Positions 53,930 to 64,000 are shown, numbered from the stretch's first letter. The stretch: 64,000 bases of DNA from Acrasis kona (GCA_026419775.2 JAOPGA020000144.1:1-64000), one strand, 5' to 3'. Numbers and translations are program-made. The notes: generated by a model not told the origin, from the sequence alone.

Positions 53930-54688
53930 CTATTTATTAAGCCACTTTATTTTACTAATTCCAAATCGTTTTTTGTAGGCCAAGAAGGTACCCCATACAA
54001 TGATAGGAATTACAACTGCGGAAGGAATGAGAGTGCTACAAAGAATGATAGTGAGTCTTTGATTCTGGTTTAGACTTGGCTGATAGCATGTTTCTAAATT
54101 GGGGAATGTTAGCGATACAATGTTATTGGTTGTAACGTTTAGTTGCTCAACTACGATATACGTTGGGGTTCGCACTGTTGTAGAGCCCAATTCATTAGTG
54201 TATATTTTATTAGCATCAATTTTAGCGAAAGATGTTGGTAGAGTGAACACTGTCCTCACGTACGACATTTTTGTAATTCCTTGTTGAGAATGAGTGATAA
54301 AGATTCTTTGTAAATCTCCTGATACAAAAACTGGGTATCTTAAAGTATAGTACATTGTTATGTTGACGATGTTTGTTTGATTAATAAATGTAACCGTCAT
54401 GTTCAGTTTGGTGTTGTCGAATGTGACTGACATGGTTTCAATCGCCACAGTAGCGCTAATGTTTCCAAGAATAAATCCTGTGCGTGGCCCAAGGGATGAT
54501 GTCATATTATATGGCAAAGTTCTTGTGAATGTTTTTGAACCTTGCATATCCAATAGGAACTCTTCTTTGACTGCAAAGTTACACACAGTAGAATCGGCCA
54601 CCAGAGTAGTACTCTTTGATATATATTCAGAATACATGTAACATGGATGAGCCAATACGAGTATCATACCTAGGAGTATATGTATCAT
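53930..54688 (-). CDS. Type I membrane glycoprotein, unknown
   Basis: The first in-frame ATG is 54688 (252 residues). A signal peptide (MIHILLGMILVLAHPCYMYS) is followed by a beta-rich ectodomain with many N-x-S/T sites (NMTS, NISA, NMTV, NQTN, NVTT). One membrane helix is near 208-232 (LTIILCSTLIPSAVVIPIIV), then a short basic tail. A surface protein of unknown ligand. No introns. Confidence 0.6.
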   Translation of the reverse strand: MIHILLGMILVLAHPCYMYSEYISKSTTLVADSTVCNFAVKEEFLLDMQGSKTFTRTLPYNMTSSLGPRTGFILGNISATVAIETMSVTFDNTKLNMTVTFINQTNIVNITMYYTLRYPVFVSGDLQRIFITHSQQGITKMSYVRTVFTLPTSFAKIDANKIYTNELGSTTVRTPTYIVVEQLNVTTNNIVSLTFPNLETCYQPSLNQNQRLTIILCSTLIPSAVVIPIIVWGTFLAYKKRFGISKIKWLNK

Positions 54689-54989
54689 TTTGGACAAGTT
54701 CGTGTATTACAATGAATTTCTATTGTCAGGTTCGAATGAAAGTTGATTTTGCCCATATAAAATTTGATGTCATTTTGTTTTTTATTAATGAATATTCATC
54801 GCTGACGTCAAAGTAAATATTCGAGTGTGAATATTTCATGCCTAAATTTCCACGACGGGATAACATAATTTCTATCCATAACTGATAATCAATAGAGGAA
54901 AACAAGAAAAAATCACATTGCTTTGAGAGTTTTAAGAATTCTTGTTCGCAATAGGTTAAGCCAAATGAAGCAGTACACCATACTTAGGA

Positions 54990-55680
54990 TTATTTGGAAG
55001 AACTGATTTTGTGATATCGGGCACCAGGATTGAAAAATCTTTGTGTATGTGATCCATCTAACATTAACACCAACGGAAACATTTTCTTCCTTGTCTCAAC
55101 ATGCTGCAAAAAGTCGTTTAAATCTACCTTCAATTCATCCATTTAAATCTTTTCAGAGCTTTTGATTTTCATAATTTTTGCAGGTTTACAGGTGGGCCGT
55201 TGGTACATTCCGAGGCTGTTGAATAACGACAAGCTGTTGGCCGGCGGGTCTACCAACAGGTCTCTCGATAATTATATTTTTGTCGTCGAACGTGAGCTTC
55301 GAATTATTCGGTAGAAGCTCCTTGTTCTCCACCATTGCATTCTCTTTCCAGAAATTATCAAGAACAAGGTTGTGATCATAACCAAATGCCGTGATCACTT
55401 GTCAGAGGCCACTAAAATCTGTTGCTCAGTTCCATCTCCAACAACTGTAACCCTCACAGATGGTGGTAATAATTATATAAAATGTGGAGGGTCGCACGAT
55501 TTAACTTTTCTTAGTTTCATCAGGATCAATTCCGGTAGTCCGAAGTTGAGTTTCAAATCGATTATACAACATGTTAAAATCACCAATCGAGATTCCACAA
55601 ATAGCTAAAAATTGATCTGGATCTTGGTAAAGTGATTTGTGAAAATTCATTCTCACTGTATCAACTAACATGTTAATCAT
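54990..55680 (-). pseudogene. Row of short ORF fragments, possible old DNA-transposon or gene relics
   Basis: Three coding-like pieces lie in order on the minus strand. 55680-55501 (59 residues, MINMLVDTVRMNFHKSLYQD...GISIGDFNMLYNRFE) has a helix-turn-helix look. 55398-55190 has no ATG at its head; its C-terminus (TFDDKNIIIERPVGRPAG) resembles the last exon of the gene at 58417. 55142-54990 (50 residues, MDELKVDLNDFLQHVETRKK...VLMLDGSHTQRF) is the third. They could be one decayed gene. The family is not established. 54698-54989 holds nothing that I can support. Confidence 0.35.
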
Positions 55681-55717
55681 CTGAGGATCATCTATTATTG
55701 GTTAGTATTTTATTGAT

Positions 55718-56065
55718 TTATACAGTGACATGTTGAGATTGATTTGCAATTTCAAAATCTTCATCCGCAGTGGTCTCTTTTTCCTTTTTACTTGCACCTA
55801 AAAATTCACCCCACACCTTTGCTGTCGTTCCTTTAAGCTTAGTCCATAAACATGTTTTAGAACAGAAGCACCACCTTTTTGTAGGACAAGTATCTCTAGC
55901 CCCAATCTGGAATGCTGTGCTACTTGGTTCTTTACACTGAACACAAACTTTATCAGATGAGCGAGCTTCTTCTTCCATCTTGGATTCTGCCACTGTCATT
56001 TTGTCCAAAAGACAAGTTTTTCCATCATCAGAATCTTTGTGATAGAGTTGGCACATTGTCAACAT
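55718..56065 (-). CDS. Small Cys-rich zinc-binding protein, unknown
   Basis: 115 residues. Six cysteines fall in CVQCKEPSSTAFQ then DTCPTKRWCFCSKTC (positions about 41, 44, 60, 66, 68, 72), similar to an FCS/MYM-type zinc finger. A charged N-terminus and acidic C-terminus surround it. A second Met at residue 4 could start it. Same strand and order as two other small genes upstream. Confidence 0.5.
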   Translation of the reverse strand: MLTMCQLYHKDSDDGKTCLLDKMTVAESKMEEEARSSDKVCVQCKEPSSTAFQIGARDTCPTKRWCFCSKTCLWTKLKGTTAKVWGEFLGASKKEKETTADEDFEIANQSQHVTV

Positions 56066-56148
56066 TGTTTTTCCAATAAAGATGTAAACTGTCTTGTGCT
56101 GATTTTAGGCTTGGGGCATGCTGATGCAATGATACTACAATCTCTCTC

Positions 56149-56616
56149 TTAAGGTTCACTGTCTTCATCCTTACCACTACCATTATCCTTAGAAGAAGAT
56201 GCTTTTGCCTTTTTAGGAGTGCTCTTCGAACCACTAGAACTACTTTTTTCTTTCTCATTAGCCTTTTTTGCTCGATTACGTGCATCAGGTACATTCCAAT
56301 ATTTTCCTTGTGGAAGGATTTTTGGAGGCTCACTGACCTCTTCATGTACTAACGATAATTTCTTCCTTTTACTTGGAGGTTCGTATCTCTTAGGTACATG
56401 TGGTTCGTCTGAGAAGTTGTATAAATAGCAAAACCACCATGTGCATTCCTTTATATGAGCCAACAGTAGCTGGGGAATAATAACATCATCGCAGACAGGG
56501 CAGTGCATTGGGAGACTACTACACATAGCTGAATCCATCTTATCCTGCATGTCCTTCTTCTTCTCATCAAGGTGTTTGACATTGTTTGTTTTATACGTTT
56601 TGTGTGTTTTTTGCAT
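56149..56616 (-). CDS. Small protein with UBZ4-like zinc finger
   Basis: 155 residues. CPVCDDVIIPQLLLAHIKEC gives C-x2-C-x11-H-x3-C (residues 39-58), the pattern of Rad18-type UBZ ubiquitin-binding fingers. A Lys/Ser-rich nuclear-like tail follows (KPPSKRKK-type and SKSTPKKAKASSSK). A nuclear ubiquitin reader is possible. No ligase or nuclease domain is attached. Confidence 0.5.
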   Translation of the reverse strand: MQKTHKTYKTNNVKHLDEKKKDMQDKMDSAMCSSLPMHCPVCDDVIIPQLLLAHIKECTWWFCYLYNFSDEPHVPKRYEPPSKRKKLSLVHEEVSEPPKILPQGKYWNVPDARNRAKKANEKEKSSSSGSKSTPKKAKASSSKDNGSGKDEDSEP

Positions 56617-56721
56617 TTTATGTGTTTTGTTAAAGAACTGTTTGAAATTGATGTGACGTGCGAAGCAAGACTATTATTACAGGTAATCCCAGACAATTTT
56701 GAAACTAATTGAACAGACTCG

Positions 56722-57348
56722 TCATTTCAAGCAATTTGAACGTTTTATTGATTTTTTGGCTTCATTTAGAATAATCCCCACTTGCTTGTAATTGTGGTGG
56801 TAAAAGTTCAACAGCCTCGGGCAATCTCTAATAATTCTCAAATATTTACCCTCTTCTGTGCCACACCTGTTTCCTTGAACTCTCACTCTCCAGTGGTACA
56901 AAAAGTTTTCTTGCACCTTCTTGGTGTCAGAGGAGGACCGCGCTGACGTAGCCTGCCCAGTGGTGATGAAGTTTTTGAAATCCCCTTCTAGTTCCATCGC
57001 ACAACAGGCCTGCTTGGTAAAGGACGATATGACCTTTATCATCAGTGTTGTGTACCTGTGTTCATACAGGTGTCTCAATATGTCCGCGGCTAGATTGTTA
57101 GTCCTATCTGGACTAGGGTAGTCACCCTGGGTGTTCTCGTACACCGGATCTGGAATAAAATTCATCACCTCCCTCAAGTAGAAGATGGGATGCATTTTCC
57201 TCCTTCTGTTGTTTTTGTTGTTATTGTTGTTGTTGGTGTTGGTGTTGTTGGTGTTGTTGTTGTTGTTGGTGTTGTTGTTGTTGTTGTTGTTGTTGGTGTT
57301 GGTGTTGTTGATGTTGTTGTTGTTGTTGTTGTTGGTGTTCGAGATCAT
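56722..57348 (-). CDS. Poly-asparagine protein, unknown
   Basis: 208 residues. Residues about 4-47 are an Asn/Thr homopolymer run, followed by a basic patch (KNNRRRKMH). The remaining 155 residues look folded: IFYLREVMNFIPDPVYENTQ, NNLAADILRHLYEHRYTTLM, NFLYHWRVRVQGNRCG. I know no family for it. The Met within RRRKMHPIF (near 57198) could be the true start if the repeat is a leader. Confidence 0.45.
   Translation of the reverse strand: MISNTNNNNNNNINNTNTNNNNNNNNTNNNNNTNNTNTNNNNNNKNNRRRKMHPIFYLREVMNFIPDPVYENTQGDYPSPDRTNNLAADILRHLYEHRYTTLMIKVISSFTKQACCAMELEGDFKNFITTGQATSARSSSDTKKVQENFLYHWRVRVQGNRCGTEEGKYLRIIRDCPRLLNFYHHNYKQVGIILNEAKKSIKRSNCLK
57210..57345. repeat. AAC/GTT trinucleotide microsatellite
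   Basis: Imperfect GTT repeats on the plus strand with GGT interruptions encode the Asn/Thr run of the minus-strand gene. Leu- and Val-rich plus frames here are shadows. Confidence 0.85.
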
Positions 57349-57473
57349 CTTGTTGTTTGTGTTGGTTGTGTTGTTGTGTTTTTTAAAACTTGAAAACCCA
57401 TCTTCTTCTAATGGACTTTTATAGTCTGCTCTTTGGTTCTATCGCGTTTAGTACAAAAAAAAAGTTTAGGAAC

Positions 57474-57700
57474 CTATTTTTGGTCCATCCACAAATGGTG
57501 GACATGACAGCTAATATCGGACCCGAATCCTTTCCCTCTTGAAGCTCCCCAACGTCTAACTAACTTTTTTCTCTGCCTTTGTGATATAGTATTCTGAGGG
57601 ATATCTTGCTTAGTGGAATATACTGCCTGAATGAAGCGAAGGATCAACACAATCACATCCGCTTCAACAGGGCTACCTGGAGAAGATAAGTAGTTTGGAT
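57474..57700 (-). other. ORF without an ATG, fragment or exon
   Basis: An open frame on the minus strand reads LSSPGSPVEADVIVLILRFI... and ends WMDQK. It has no Met near its head and lies just downstream of the gene at 57707. It may be a second exon of that gene or a relic. No family is known. Confidence 0.3.
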
Positions 57701-57706
57701 TGGTCT

Positions 57707-58195
57707 TTAGTCTTCTTTAATACATTTTGAATGTAGCGTCGATGCTGCTCCTGGTATTTTAACACGTTCCTCTCTACATCCTATCCTCATCCATAACGCT
57801 CTGTCGAAACATCTACCATACTCAATAATGTCTTTATATTCTTCAGGATTTTGTAAGTAGTGTTCGCTGGAACAGAGTTTGATGAAAAAGTCATCCAACT
57901 GCTTGTGGCCGTCAAATACAAATACATCTTTTTTACATTTCAAGTTCTTGTCATCTATTTCTGATAGTACCTTGGAGAGCTGAGGTGCATTTTGGAACTT
58001 GTATAATTTGATTCTATGGAAGGATGATTGACTGTTAACATCATGTAGATAGAACAACTTTTTTTTGATGACATCATTACTTAGACAAGGAATATCGAAA
58101 TTCATAATATTATTCGATTCGCGTTGAAAATGAACTCTAATTTTAATTTTCTGTTCGTTGCATGACATGCAAAGTGCGTTTTGATGGCAAAACAT
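57707..58195 (-). CDS. Unknown protein, 162 residues
   Basis: ATG at 58195. The N-terminus has CHQNALCMSCNEQKIK, a possible half zinc site. The rest is mixed alpha/beta with VFDGHKQLDDFFIKLCSSEH and CFDRALWMRIGCREERVK. No family recognised. It may extend into the frame below. Confidence 0.45.
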   Translation of the reverse strand: MFCHQNALCMSCNEQKIKIRVHFQRESNNIMNFDIPCLSNDVIKKKLFYLHDVNSQSSFHRIKLYKFQNAPQLSKVLSEIDDKNLKCKKDVFVFDGHKQLDDFFIKLCSSEHYLQNPEEYKDIIEYGRCFDRALWMRIGCREERVKIPGAASTLHSKCIKED

Positions 58196-58215
58196 ATGAG
58201 ATCCAATTATCTAAG

Positions 58216-58335
58216 ATGCCGGACAGTGTCGATGAATATAGAACACCAGCACATTCGTACCTGCCAAACAACACGTTCACACAACGAACCAAGTCACCAC
58301 CTGATTACAAAATTCTAGGATTGGTTGAAAAATAA
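58216..58335 (+). CDS. Very small ORF, 39 residues
   Basis: ATG to TAA, MPDSVDEYRTPAHSYLPNNT... ending KILGLVEK. Proline- and charge-rich, not hydrophobic. It sits divergent from 57707 and just before the gene at 58417. It may be a micropeptide, an upstream ORF or chance. Confidence 0.25.
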   Translation: MPDSVDEYRTPAHSYLPNNTFTQRTKSPPDYKILGLVEK

Positions 58336-58416
58336 TAGCAGAACAACAGGACATACGAACATTAATCAACAATGTAGACCACCTTACCAACATAATAAAA
58401 ACAAACTAATACAACA

Positions 58417-59380
58417 ATGAAGTACTGCTTAAATGAACTCGTTAAAGTTGACGACTATGTTTTTGAATCGGAAAGAGCTATCACAAACGTACCTGTCGAC
58501 AATGATGTGTTGGCAAATGCCGCTGCTGTTTTGAAGAAGATGGTGAATAAAAAAAAACCTGCAAACACGACCAAAACGTTACCTATTTCTGAGCAGCAGT
58601 TTCACGCCATGTTTAACACATCGACAGCAACAAGGACAATACCGGTTGGAAACAAAACAAGGCTGCACCTACCTGTTGAGAAAACATTTTTCAAGTGAAT
58701 AAACAACAGTACAAGAACATTTTTGGTGAATTCGCTACATCCGCCGCTGTCAACACCGACACTGCCATGGAATACGAAACTCGACTGGCTTTTCCCCTAA
58801 CAGTGTACCTGCAACAGAGCAAAAAAGTACAGGGTAAACCAACAACTACCAAACTTTGCTACCATGAGGTGCCTGTTACTGCCATAGACACTGCAACCGG
58901 AAGGACTGTTCCTACTTCTGATGGAGACACTATGGCAAGATGCGTGCGAGCGACAAAAAGACAGATGAAATTAGGCACAAACAAGGTCAAACAAGTACCC
59001 AATCCGAACAACATTGTATTACCCAAAATACATTTTCCTGTCATGGAATCAAATCCGGAGAAGGAAGCAAAATACATGGAGAGACTACGTGAAAGTCTGA
59101 AACGTCTTGAAAATAAACTTGTTATCAAATCAAGAGCAGAACAAGCACCTCGCAATTTATTATCGGTTCCGTCATAAATCCAAGCCACCATTGCTTGATG
59201 TGAAATAAATATGTCCTTCTCTTTTTTTTGGCCCACTGCAGTTTCGATAATAACAATGTCGTTGTTGATTTGAACAGAGGTGTGCCTGTAGGCAGACCTG
59301 CCAGAAATGCACGCAATGTGATTGTCGATTTAGGCCATACAGAACAAAGATTTCGTGTACCCTCCCCCGGATCACCCTGA
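58417..59380 (+). CDS. Unknown protein of a small dispersed family
   Basis: Model: exons 58417-58644, 58710-59170 and 59242-59380 (introns 65 and 71 bp), 275 residues. All phases close, but the second donor is GTCATA, so a simpler reading is separate short ORFs (58417-58698; 58767-59177). The middle has AMEYETRLAFPLTVYLQQSK and LKRLENKLV, shared with 13323-13508. The last exon has FDNNNVVVDLNRGVPVGRPA, like the fragment at 55190-55398. Lys-rich linkers join them. No known fold. Confidence 0.4.
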
Positions 59381-59491
59381 AGAATGGTACTGCTCCGACA
59401 TATATGACTATTAAATGTATACATTCAGACAAATACGTTTATTGTACAAGTGCTTTCTGTCGCTTCTTACGTTAATATTACACTAACATTA

Positions 59492-59537
59492 GCAATCCTG
59501 TCCTCGTCCGAAGTTACACTAGCAACTCGAGGATTGC
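59492..59537. repeat. Short inverted repeat
   Basis: GCAATCCT at 59492-59499 pairs with AGGATTGC at 59530-59537 across 30 bases, and CCTCG/CGAGG next to it extends the match with a small bulge. It lies in the gap upstream of the NTPase-OTU gene. An RNA hairpin or a transposon-end relic are both possible. Confidence 0.4.
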
Positions 59538-59666
59538 CATCTCGCCTTCTAATATCTGTTCTATTTTGGTATATATATTATGCCATGGCATTCTTAAATT
59601 GAAGGCAAGATTTTTCCCTGCTGTGAAAATGGATCTTTAATTAATTAGGCAATAATTTTTGTAAGA

Positions 59667-62600
59667 ATGAACTCCAATGATGAAGTTGAATTCACACAAG
59701 ATGAAGCTTTGCTTTTGAACGATGATGACGTTCAACTCCCATGCAATGCGGATGACACAAAATCGACTCCACCTGTATTCAAAGATAGAGAAGAAATTAT
59801 CATTTGTATTCTGTTTCGTTTGGTCCAAGACTTCCAGAGCCTGAAGTCCCTAGGGCCTGATATTTCAAGACAGACTCGAGCTACGATTGTGTTGGACCAG
59901 CTATACGGCACTGGAAAGACTTATCTTGGGCATAATCTACTTGGAATAAATGGCATTGATAGATTAAAAACCCAATTCATCCAACAATACCCAGAGTACA
60001 AAGAAGAAATTGAACGACTACAAAAATCGACAGTGATCAACATTTCGGCCCCCCTCTATATACAAACACAGAAAGAAGTTCTGATATATGTGCTTGAAAA
60101 GATTCAGTTTGCTCTTAATGTCGGAGAACTTACCATATATAACTACTTTGCGAGATTAAAAGATCAAACAATTTTTGTCTTTGTAGATGAGGTCAGTCAT
60201 TCCAAAGAGAAAACGTCAGCATACAAAACAACTTTGAACGCTATCGCCGAACAAGCAATAACATATAATTGCATGTTTACATTTGTTATTGCAGGAAGAC
60301 AAACGTTTGCAAAGGAGGCAGGGATGGGGTCTCCCTATAAATCTGTTATTATTACCATCCCCACACTTCCAGAGACTGCGTCAGACGAACTTGTGGATGA
60401 ATTGCTCGCTGAGCACAAAGAAGTAGAATTGGTCGATGTACAACACTTCAAACGTCTGCTCTATCAAAACTCGCATGGGATTGGTCGCTTTGTGAACAAA
60501 GTTTTCAATTGTTTTAATTACATTAAAAAAGCCGCCCGGAACAAATATGGAGCCAACAAAAAGTTTATTCTCGGTACGCAGCAAGTAGATACTTTTTTGA
60601 ACAGGACGATACTTCCTTGCTTCCAAAGAATGACAGAGTACTCGATCGATCATTTGGACGAAAACAAAATGCATGCCTTCTTAACGGTACTTGGTTTCGC
60701 AGTGAACAATGTATCATTCCACATTAATGACACCAACATCTACAAGAATGGAGAGAAAACTTTTAGTATGTTGGACGCTCTCAAGTTCGTTCCCTTCTAT
60801 CACGCTAATGAAGATGGAAAATCCAGAATCGTATCCTGTAAATATGTTTGGGAGGCCTTGAACTTATTCATGGGTGTACATCCTGGACTGTTTGGGACCA
60901 GAATTTTTAAAATAAATCAACAAGCTTGTCCAGTGATAGATAGCGCCGAGCTTTTGGAACAGGTAACCTCCGCTAGACTCATCCAAAAAATTGATTTGGT
61001 CTATAAATCTGGTACTCATCAAAGTAGGGGCAGTTTGTTTCCTTTCTTGTCGAATACCTTTTCCGATAAGATTGTTGTTAAAGGCAAATATCCAGTTTAC
61101 CTGGCTCCCAAAGTCACGAATATTGGAGCTTCACTACCAGCGGCCGTCAGATTAGATGAAATTAATAATATTGCGACGGTGAAAACAAAAGAGTTTCCGA
61201 AGCTAATAAACCTGTCCCAAGGAGATTGTCATTTGCAGATGCGTGATAAATCGAACAGTAGTGATCTATATCAATGTATCAAGCAGGAAAAGGTACTAGA
61301 GGGTTATGAGTGCAAGTCGGGCAAACAGGTGATTACTTTCGGGAGCTTGCATGAGCACTTGATCAAGTTGAACGCTCCAGAAGGATGGAAGTCTATTATG
61401 ATCATGGTCGCGATGACATTGAGTAACAGTTTGAAAGAAATGTGCAGTAAAGGCGGTAGCATGCTTTTTGTTGAGGGAACTTACTACAAAGCAAATTATA
61501 ACAAACAGAAGGTACTCCTTGTTGCGGGTGCACCAAATACGAGGCAAGAATCCTACGACGACGTAGACGAGGAAATGACGGAGCAAAGAATCAAACGAAG
61601 AAAAGAGCATCGATCCAATAAAACAAAAGTACACGATGATGGCGAAGCAAGTGAGCCAAATCACGATCAAGATGAGGGGAAGAAAACCAAGGTTGAGAAA
61701 GCCAGTGCATCAAAATCACGCCGTACAAAGAAAAAGAAATCGAACAGCGATACAAAAGATGATCAATCGGTTACGTTCTTATCCTTGATTCAACCTAATG
61801 GAGACATTGTCAAATTATCACCCAAGACCACTAAAACTAGAAGTGCAACATCTTTAAAAGTTAACAAACGTGATTACATTGCACATGGACATGTGAATCT
61901 AAATGGATTTGATATAACAACCGAAGACGAACCCGTCATGGTGATTCCAAAGGACAGTCAGATCGTAGTTTTGGGGAGTTTAGCGATCAAGGAGTTTTTG
62001 GGTGAAGCGGACTATCAAGATATTGAAAGTTTTGGTTCAGTGGAACAATACGATAAAAAGATGGGGTATATTGGCGATATAAGTCAACGAACCGATTTTG
62101 ATTTCATTATCAATAGAAGTCAATCGGCCGATAGAATACGAGGTAGAAATGAATATGGAGAACTCAGTGAGTTTGAATCAAAAAGGATAAAGCGTAAGTC
62201 ACACACAACACAACAAAAGTACTCAACATGTTATTGTAGTGGGTGGTGGAGCGAATGAAACAAGTGATATTGAAGCATTACAGAAAAAGAATGAATTGTT
62301 GCAAAAGCAGTTAGATCTACAAAAGCAATGTAAGTCACACAACACAACAAAAGTACTCAACATGTTATTGTAGTGGGTGGTGGAGGTGGTCAGCAACAGG
62401 GTATCATTACCATCATGAATGGACAAGATTACCGCAACGCACGTCCCATGAAAATTACTCGCCCAGAATCCTTGACAAAATTGATAGGATTAGTCGAACG
62501 AGAGTATTCTTTTTCAAATGCCGTCTTCTGTACGGAACAATTCGTAATAATTTATGATAATATTGCAGCCATTGAAAATGGTGACACCATTCTAGCGTTC

Positions 62601-63353
62601 AATGAAAGACGTGATTATGAAGCAGCCGCAAAATACAATCTATTGGGTCTTTCAAGATTAGCAGTAGCTGCAAATGGAAATTGCCTATTCCTTAGTATTG
62701 GAGAAACTGTTGGAGATCCACTCGCTAGAAGCACAATAATAAATTTAATGAAGAACGAACTACGCCAATACATGAACATGAAAGTTTCTGAAGCGCAAGT
62801 AATCAACAGTGGTAATCAACTTTTGACTGCAATGGCGGGAACGCATGATGAACAAAAAGATCAAACAGTGAGACAGTATTTGGATGACATGTCGAATCTG
62901 ACAACATTTGGCTCCCAAGCTGAGATTCTGGCTGCTGCTAAAGCTTATAAAGCAACAGTGATGGTTTATATTAATGGTGAGAATAATTCAGAATTAACGT
63001 ATGGTGATGGCGAGAAAATCATCAGACTTCATTACAATGGGATTGACCACTATGATGCACTCCTATCGACTAATGATCTTCAACAACGCAAAGGTAAGTC
63101 ACATGGTGGAGGTCAGAGGGCAGAGTATAACGAACTCTGGGTGACTGTGAAGGATATCGATGGTGATTGTATTGCCATCAATGCGCGTACCTTCCAACAT
63201 TTGTTGACTAACATTGGAGAAGAGGTTGGAGGAGAGGTTATAAAGGTCAGATACAACGGCGGAGTAATCAAGAGTGAGCAATCCTTCAATACAATGATGC
63301 AAAGAATGAAAGGCAAGAATTTGGATGTGGAGCCAGTCATGAAGGAGCAATGA
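59667..63353 (+). CDS. Crinkler-like P-loop NTPase/nuclease fused to OTU protease
   Basis: Exons 59667-62193, 62240-62329 and 62374-63353, both introns phase 1, 1198 residues. Walker A is YGTGKTYLG (about 80-88) and Walker B TIFVFVDEV (about 168-176), with Arg of AGRQ near 211. HLQMRDKSNSSDLYQ and VLEGYECKSGKQ (about 522-553) look like a PD-(D/E)xK nuclease. This NTPase-plus-REase order is that of Crinkler (CRN) effectors. A basic linker and short coiled coil follow. A ubiquitin-like stretch (ITIMNGQDYRNARPMKITRP) precedes an OTU domain: AANGNCLFLSIGE (catalytic Cys) and HYNGIDHYDALL (His). A last Ubl-like piece ends the protein. CRN assignment is moderate; OTU is firmer. Confidence 0.6.
62194..62384 (+). 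repeat. Tandemly duplicated intron plus exon head
   Basis: Intron 62194-62239 (46 bp) and intron 62330-62373 (44 bp) are identical apart from one AC unit. The copies run on into the next exon (TGGGTGGTGGA). Between them is a 90-bp, phase-preserving exon coding a Gly-rich then Leu/Gln-rich coiled coil. A third, shorter copy at 63094-63116 has the intron head (GTAAGTCACA) joined directly to TGGTGGAGGTCAG and is read as coding sequence. Confidence 0.85.
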
Positions 63354-63509
63354 AATATCTCGGCCAGATTCAAATAAATTTTAAATTTCGCCCACCAAAT
63401 CTCTAGTACTATAATTATGATTATGTTAGCAATTCAGTTCAAAAAGAAGACATGATATATCAACAAACAAAAAGTAATGTATCCACAAGATTTCACTAGT
63501 CATCTGCAA

Positions 63510-63770
63510 CAAGGACTTTGGTTTGATCATCTACATCAATGCTGGCGATCTTATTTTGGCGTTCGAAGACGATGAGATGGTGATATGGTGCAATAGTACA
63601 GTTCGCTGTAACGAAGGTTAAATTTGAAGGAGGAGTAATCAAAAATGAAGATACTTTCAAAGATCTGATCATGATGCTTCTTGTGCAAAATTTAAACCCA
63701 TCAGAATTGATTATTAAAAATTTACATTTTGAGTCGATCAGACAGCGAGAACTCTGATTTCCATCTTCAA
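63510..63770 (+). pseudogene. Decayed partial copy of the C-terminal domain of the upstream gene
   Basis: Plus-strand translation gives INAGDLILAFEDDE and VKFEGGVIKNEDTF, which match IENGDTILAFNERRD and IKVRYNGGVIKSEQSF of the gene ending at 63353. The order is shortened, with the OTU part missing. It is a broken fossil of a local duplication. Beyond it, 63771-64000 shows no gene. Confidence 0.5.
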
Positions 63771-64000
63771 TGCACATGTTGTCCAGGAGTGATTTGTCAC
63801 ATTTTAATTCTTTCGATGGGTGTGATCAAGATTCAAATCCTTCAATGCTCTGGTAATTTCTGTTTCAATAACTGATGCAAAGTGATCATCAATTCGCAAT
63901 TACAATCATGTGATAATGAAACCAATAGTTTCCTCATTAGCAACGATTTTTAGATTTGCTTCGCGTCGAATGCATCCATTCTCCACAGTGATTTAAATGC

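Noticed and set aside
55372-55608. 78-residue plus ORF
   Set aside because: No ATG and antisense to coding-like fragments.
56028-56345. Lys/Arg-rich 105-residue minus ORF
   Set aside because: Overlaps two better supported small genes in another frame and has frameshift-like composition.
57185-57424. Leu-rich and Val-rich plus-strand ORFs
   Set aside because: Shadows of the AAC repeat coding poly-Asn on the other strand.

Overview
The window is 64 kb of gene-dense, AT-rich nuclear DNA from a unicellular eukaryote. Almost every gene can be closed only by removing very short GT-AG introns (about 34-56 bp, often with a TACTAAC-like branch site). Coding strands alternate, convergent genes end 10-30 bp apart and several divergent pairs start 31-35 bp apart. 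The gene set (ARL3-like GTPase, complex I assembly factor, C9orf72, COMMD3, BRAT1-like, polycystin-1-like GPS receptor, RGS, RhoGAP, Zn2Cys6 factor, acetate kinase, T1/BTB-WD40 proteins) fits a free-living, mitochondriate amoeboid or amoeboflagellate protist. My best guess is a heterolobosean (Naegleria/Acrasis-like); an amoebozoan is the alternative. This is inference from gene content, not a search result.

Layout. 0-13 kb is housekeeping: PDI, GPN3, an SLC49-like transporter, ELL, a mitochondrial TPR protein, a T1-WD40 protein, a CUE plus PARP-like protein and membrane proteins. 13-20 kb holds a 2065-residue polycystin-1-like receptor. 20-34 kb has an RRM nucleolar protein, ARL3, an atypical Ras-like protein, NXT, BRAT1-like, COMMD3, NDUFAF3, a GDPD phosphodiesterase, a two-domain glycosyltransferase, INO80C and a Zn2Cys6 factor. 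34-53 kb has a six-exon Ubl-F-box-macro-like protein, AAR2, an F-box/ankyrin-like protein, a ubiquitin paralogue without GG, a WD40 protein, acetate kinase, RhoGAP, a DXO/Rai1-like protein, C9orf72, a PB1-TM-UBA protein and a double-RGS protein.

53.5-64 kb looks accessory: short unknown genes, a poly-Asn protein, two small zinc-binding proteins, ORF fragments, and copies of a small gene family also present at 13.3 kb. It ends in a 1198-residue gene joining a Crinkler-like P-loop NTPase/nuclease-like region to an OTU protease domain. That gene contains two near-identical introns and a third intron-derived fragment now read as coding sequence, and a decayed copy of its C-terminal domain follows.

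Themes: ubiquitin-related proteins (F-box, Ubl, UBA, OTU, UBZ, COMMD), ADP-ribose-related folds, RNA 3'-end/splicing/decapping factors (BRAT1, AAR2, DXO-like) and mitochondrial proteins. I saw no rRNA, tRNA or CRISPR array and no intact retroelement.
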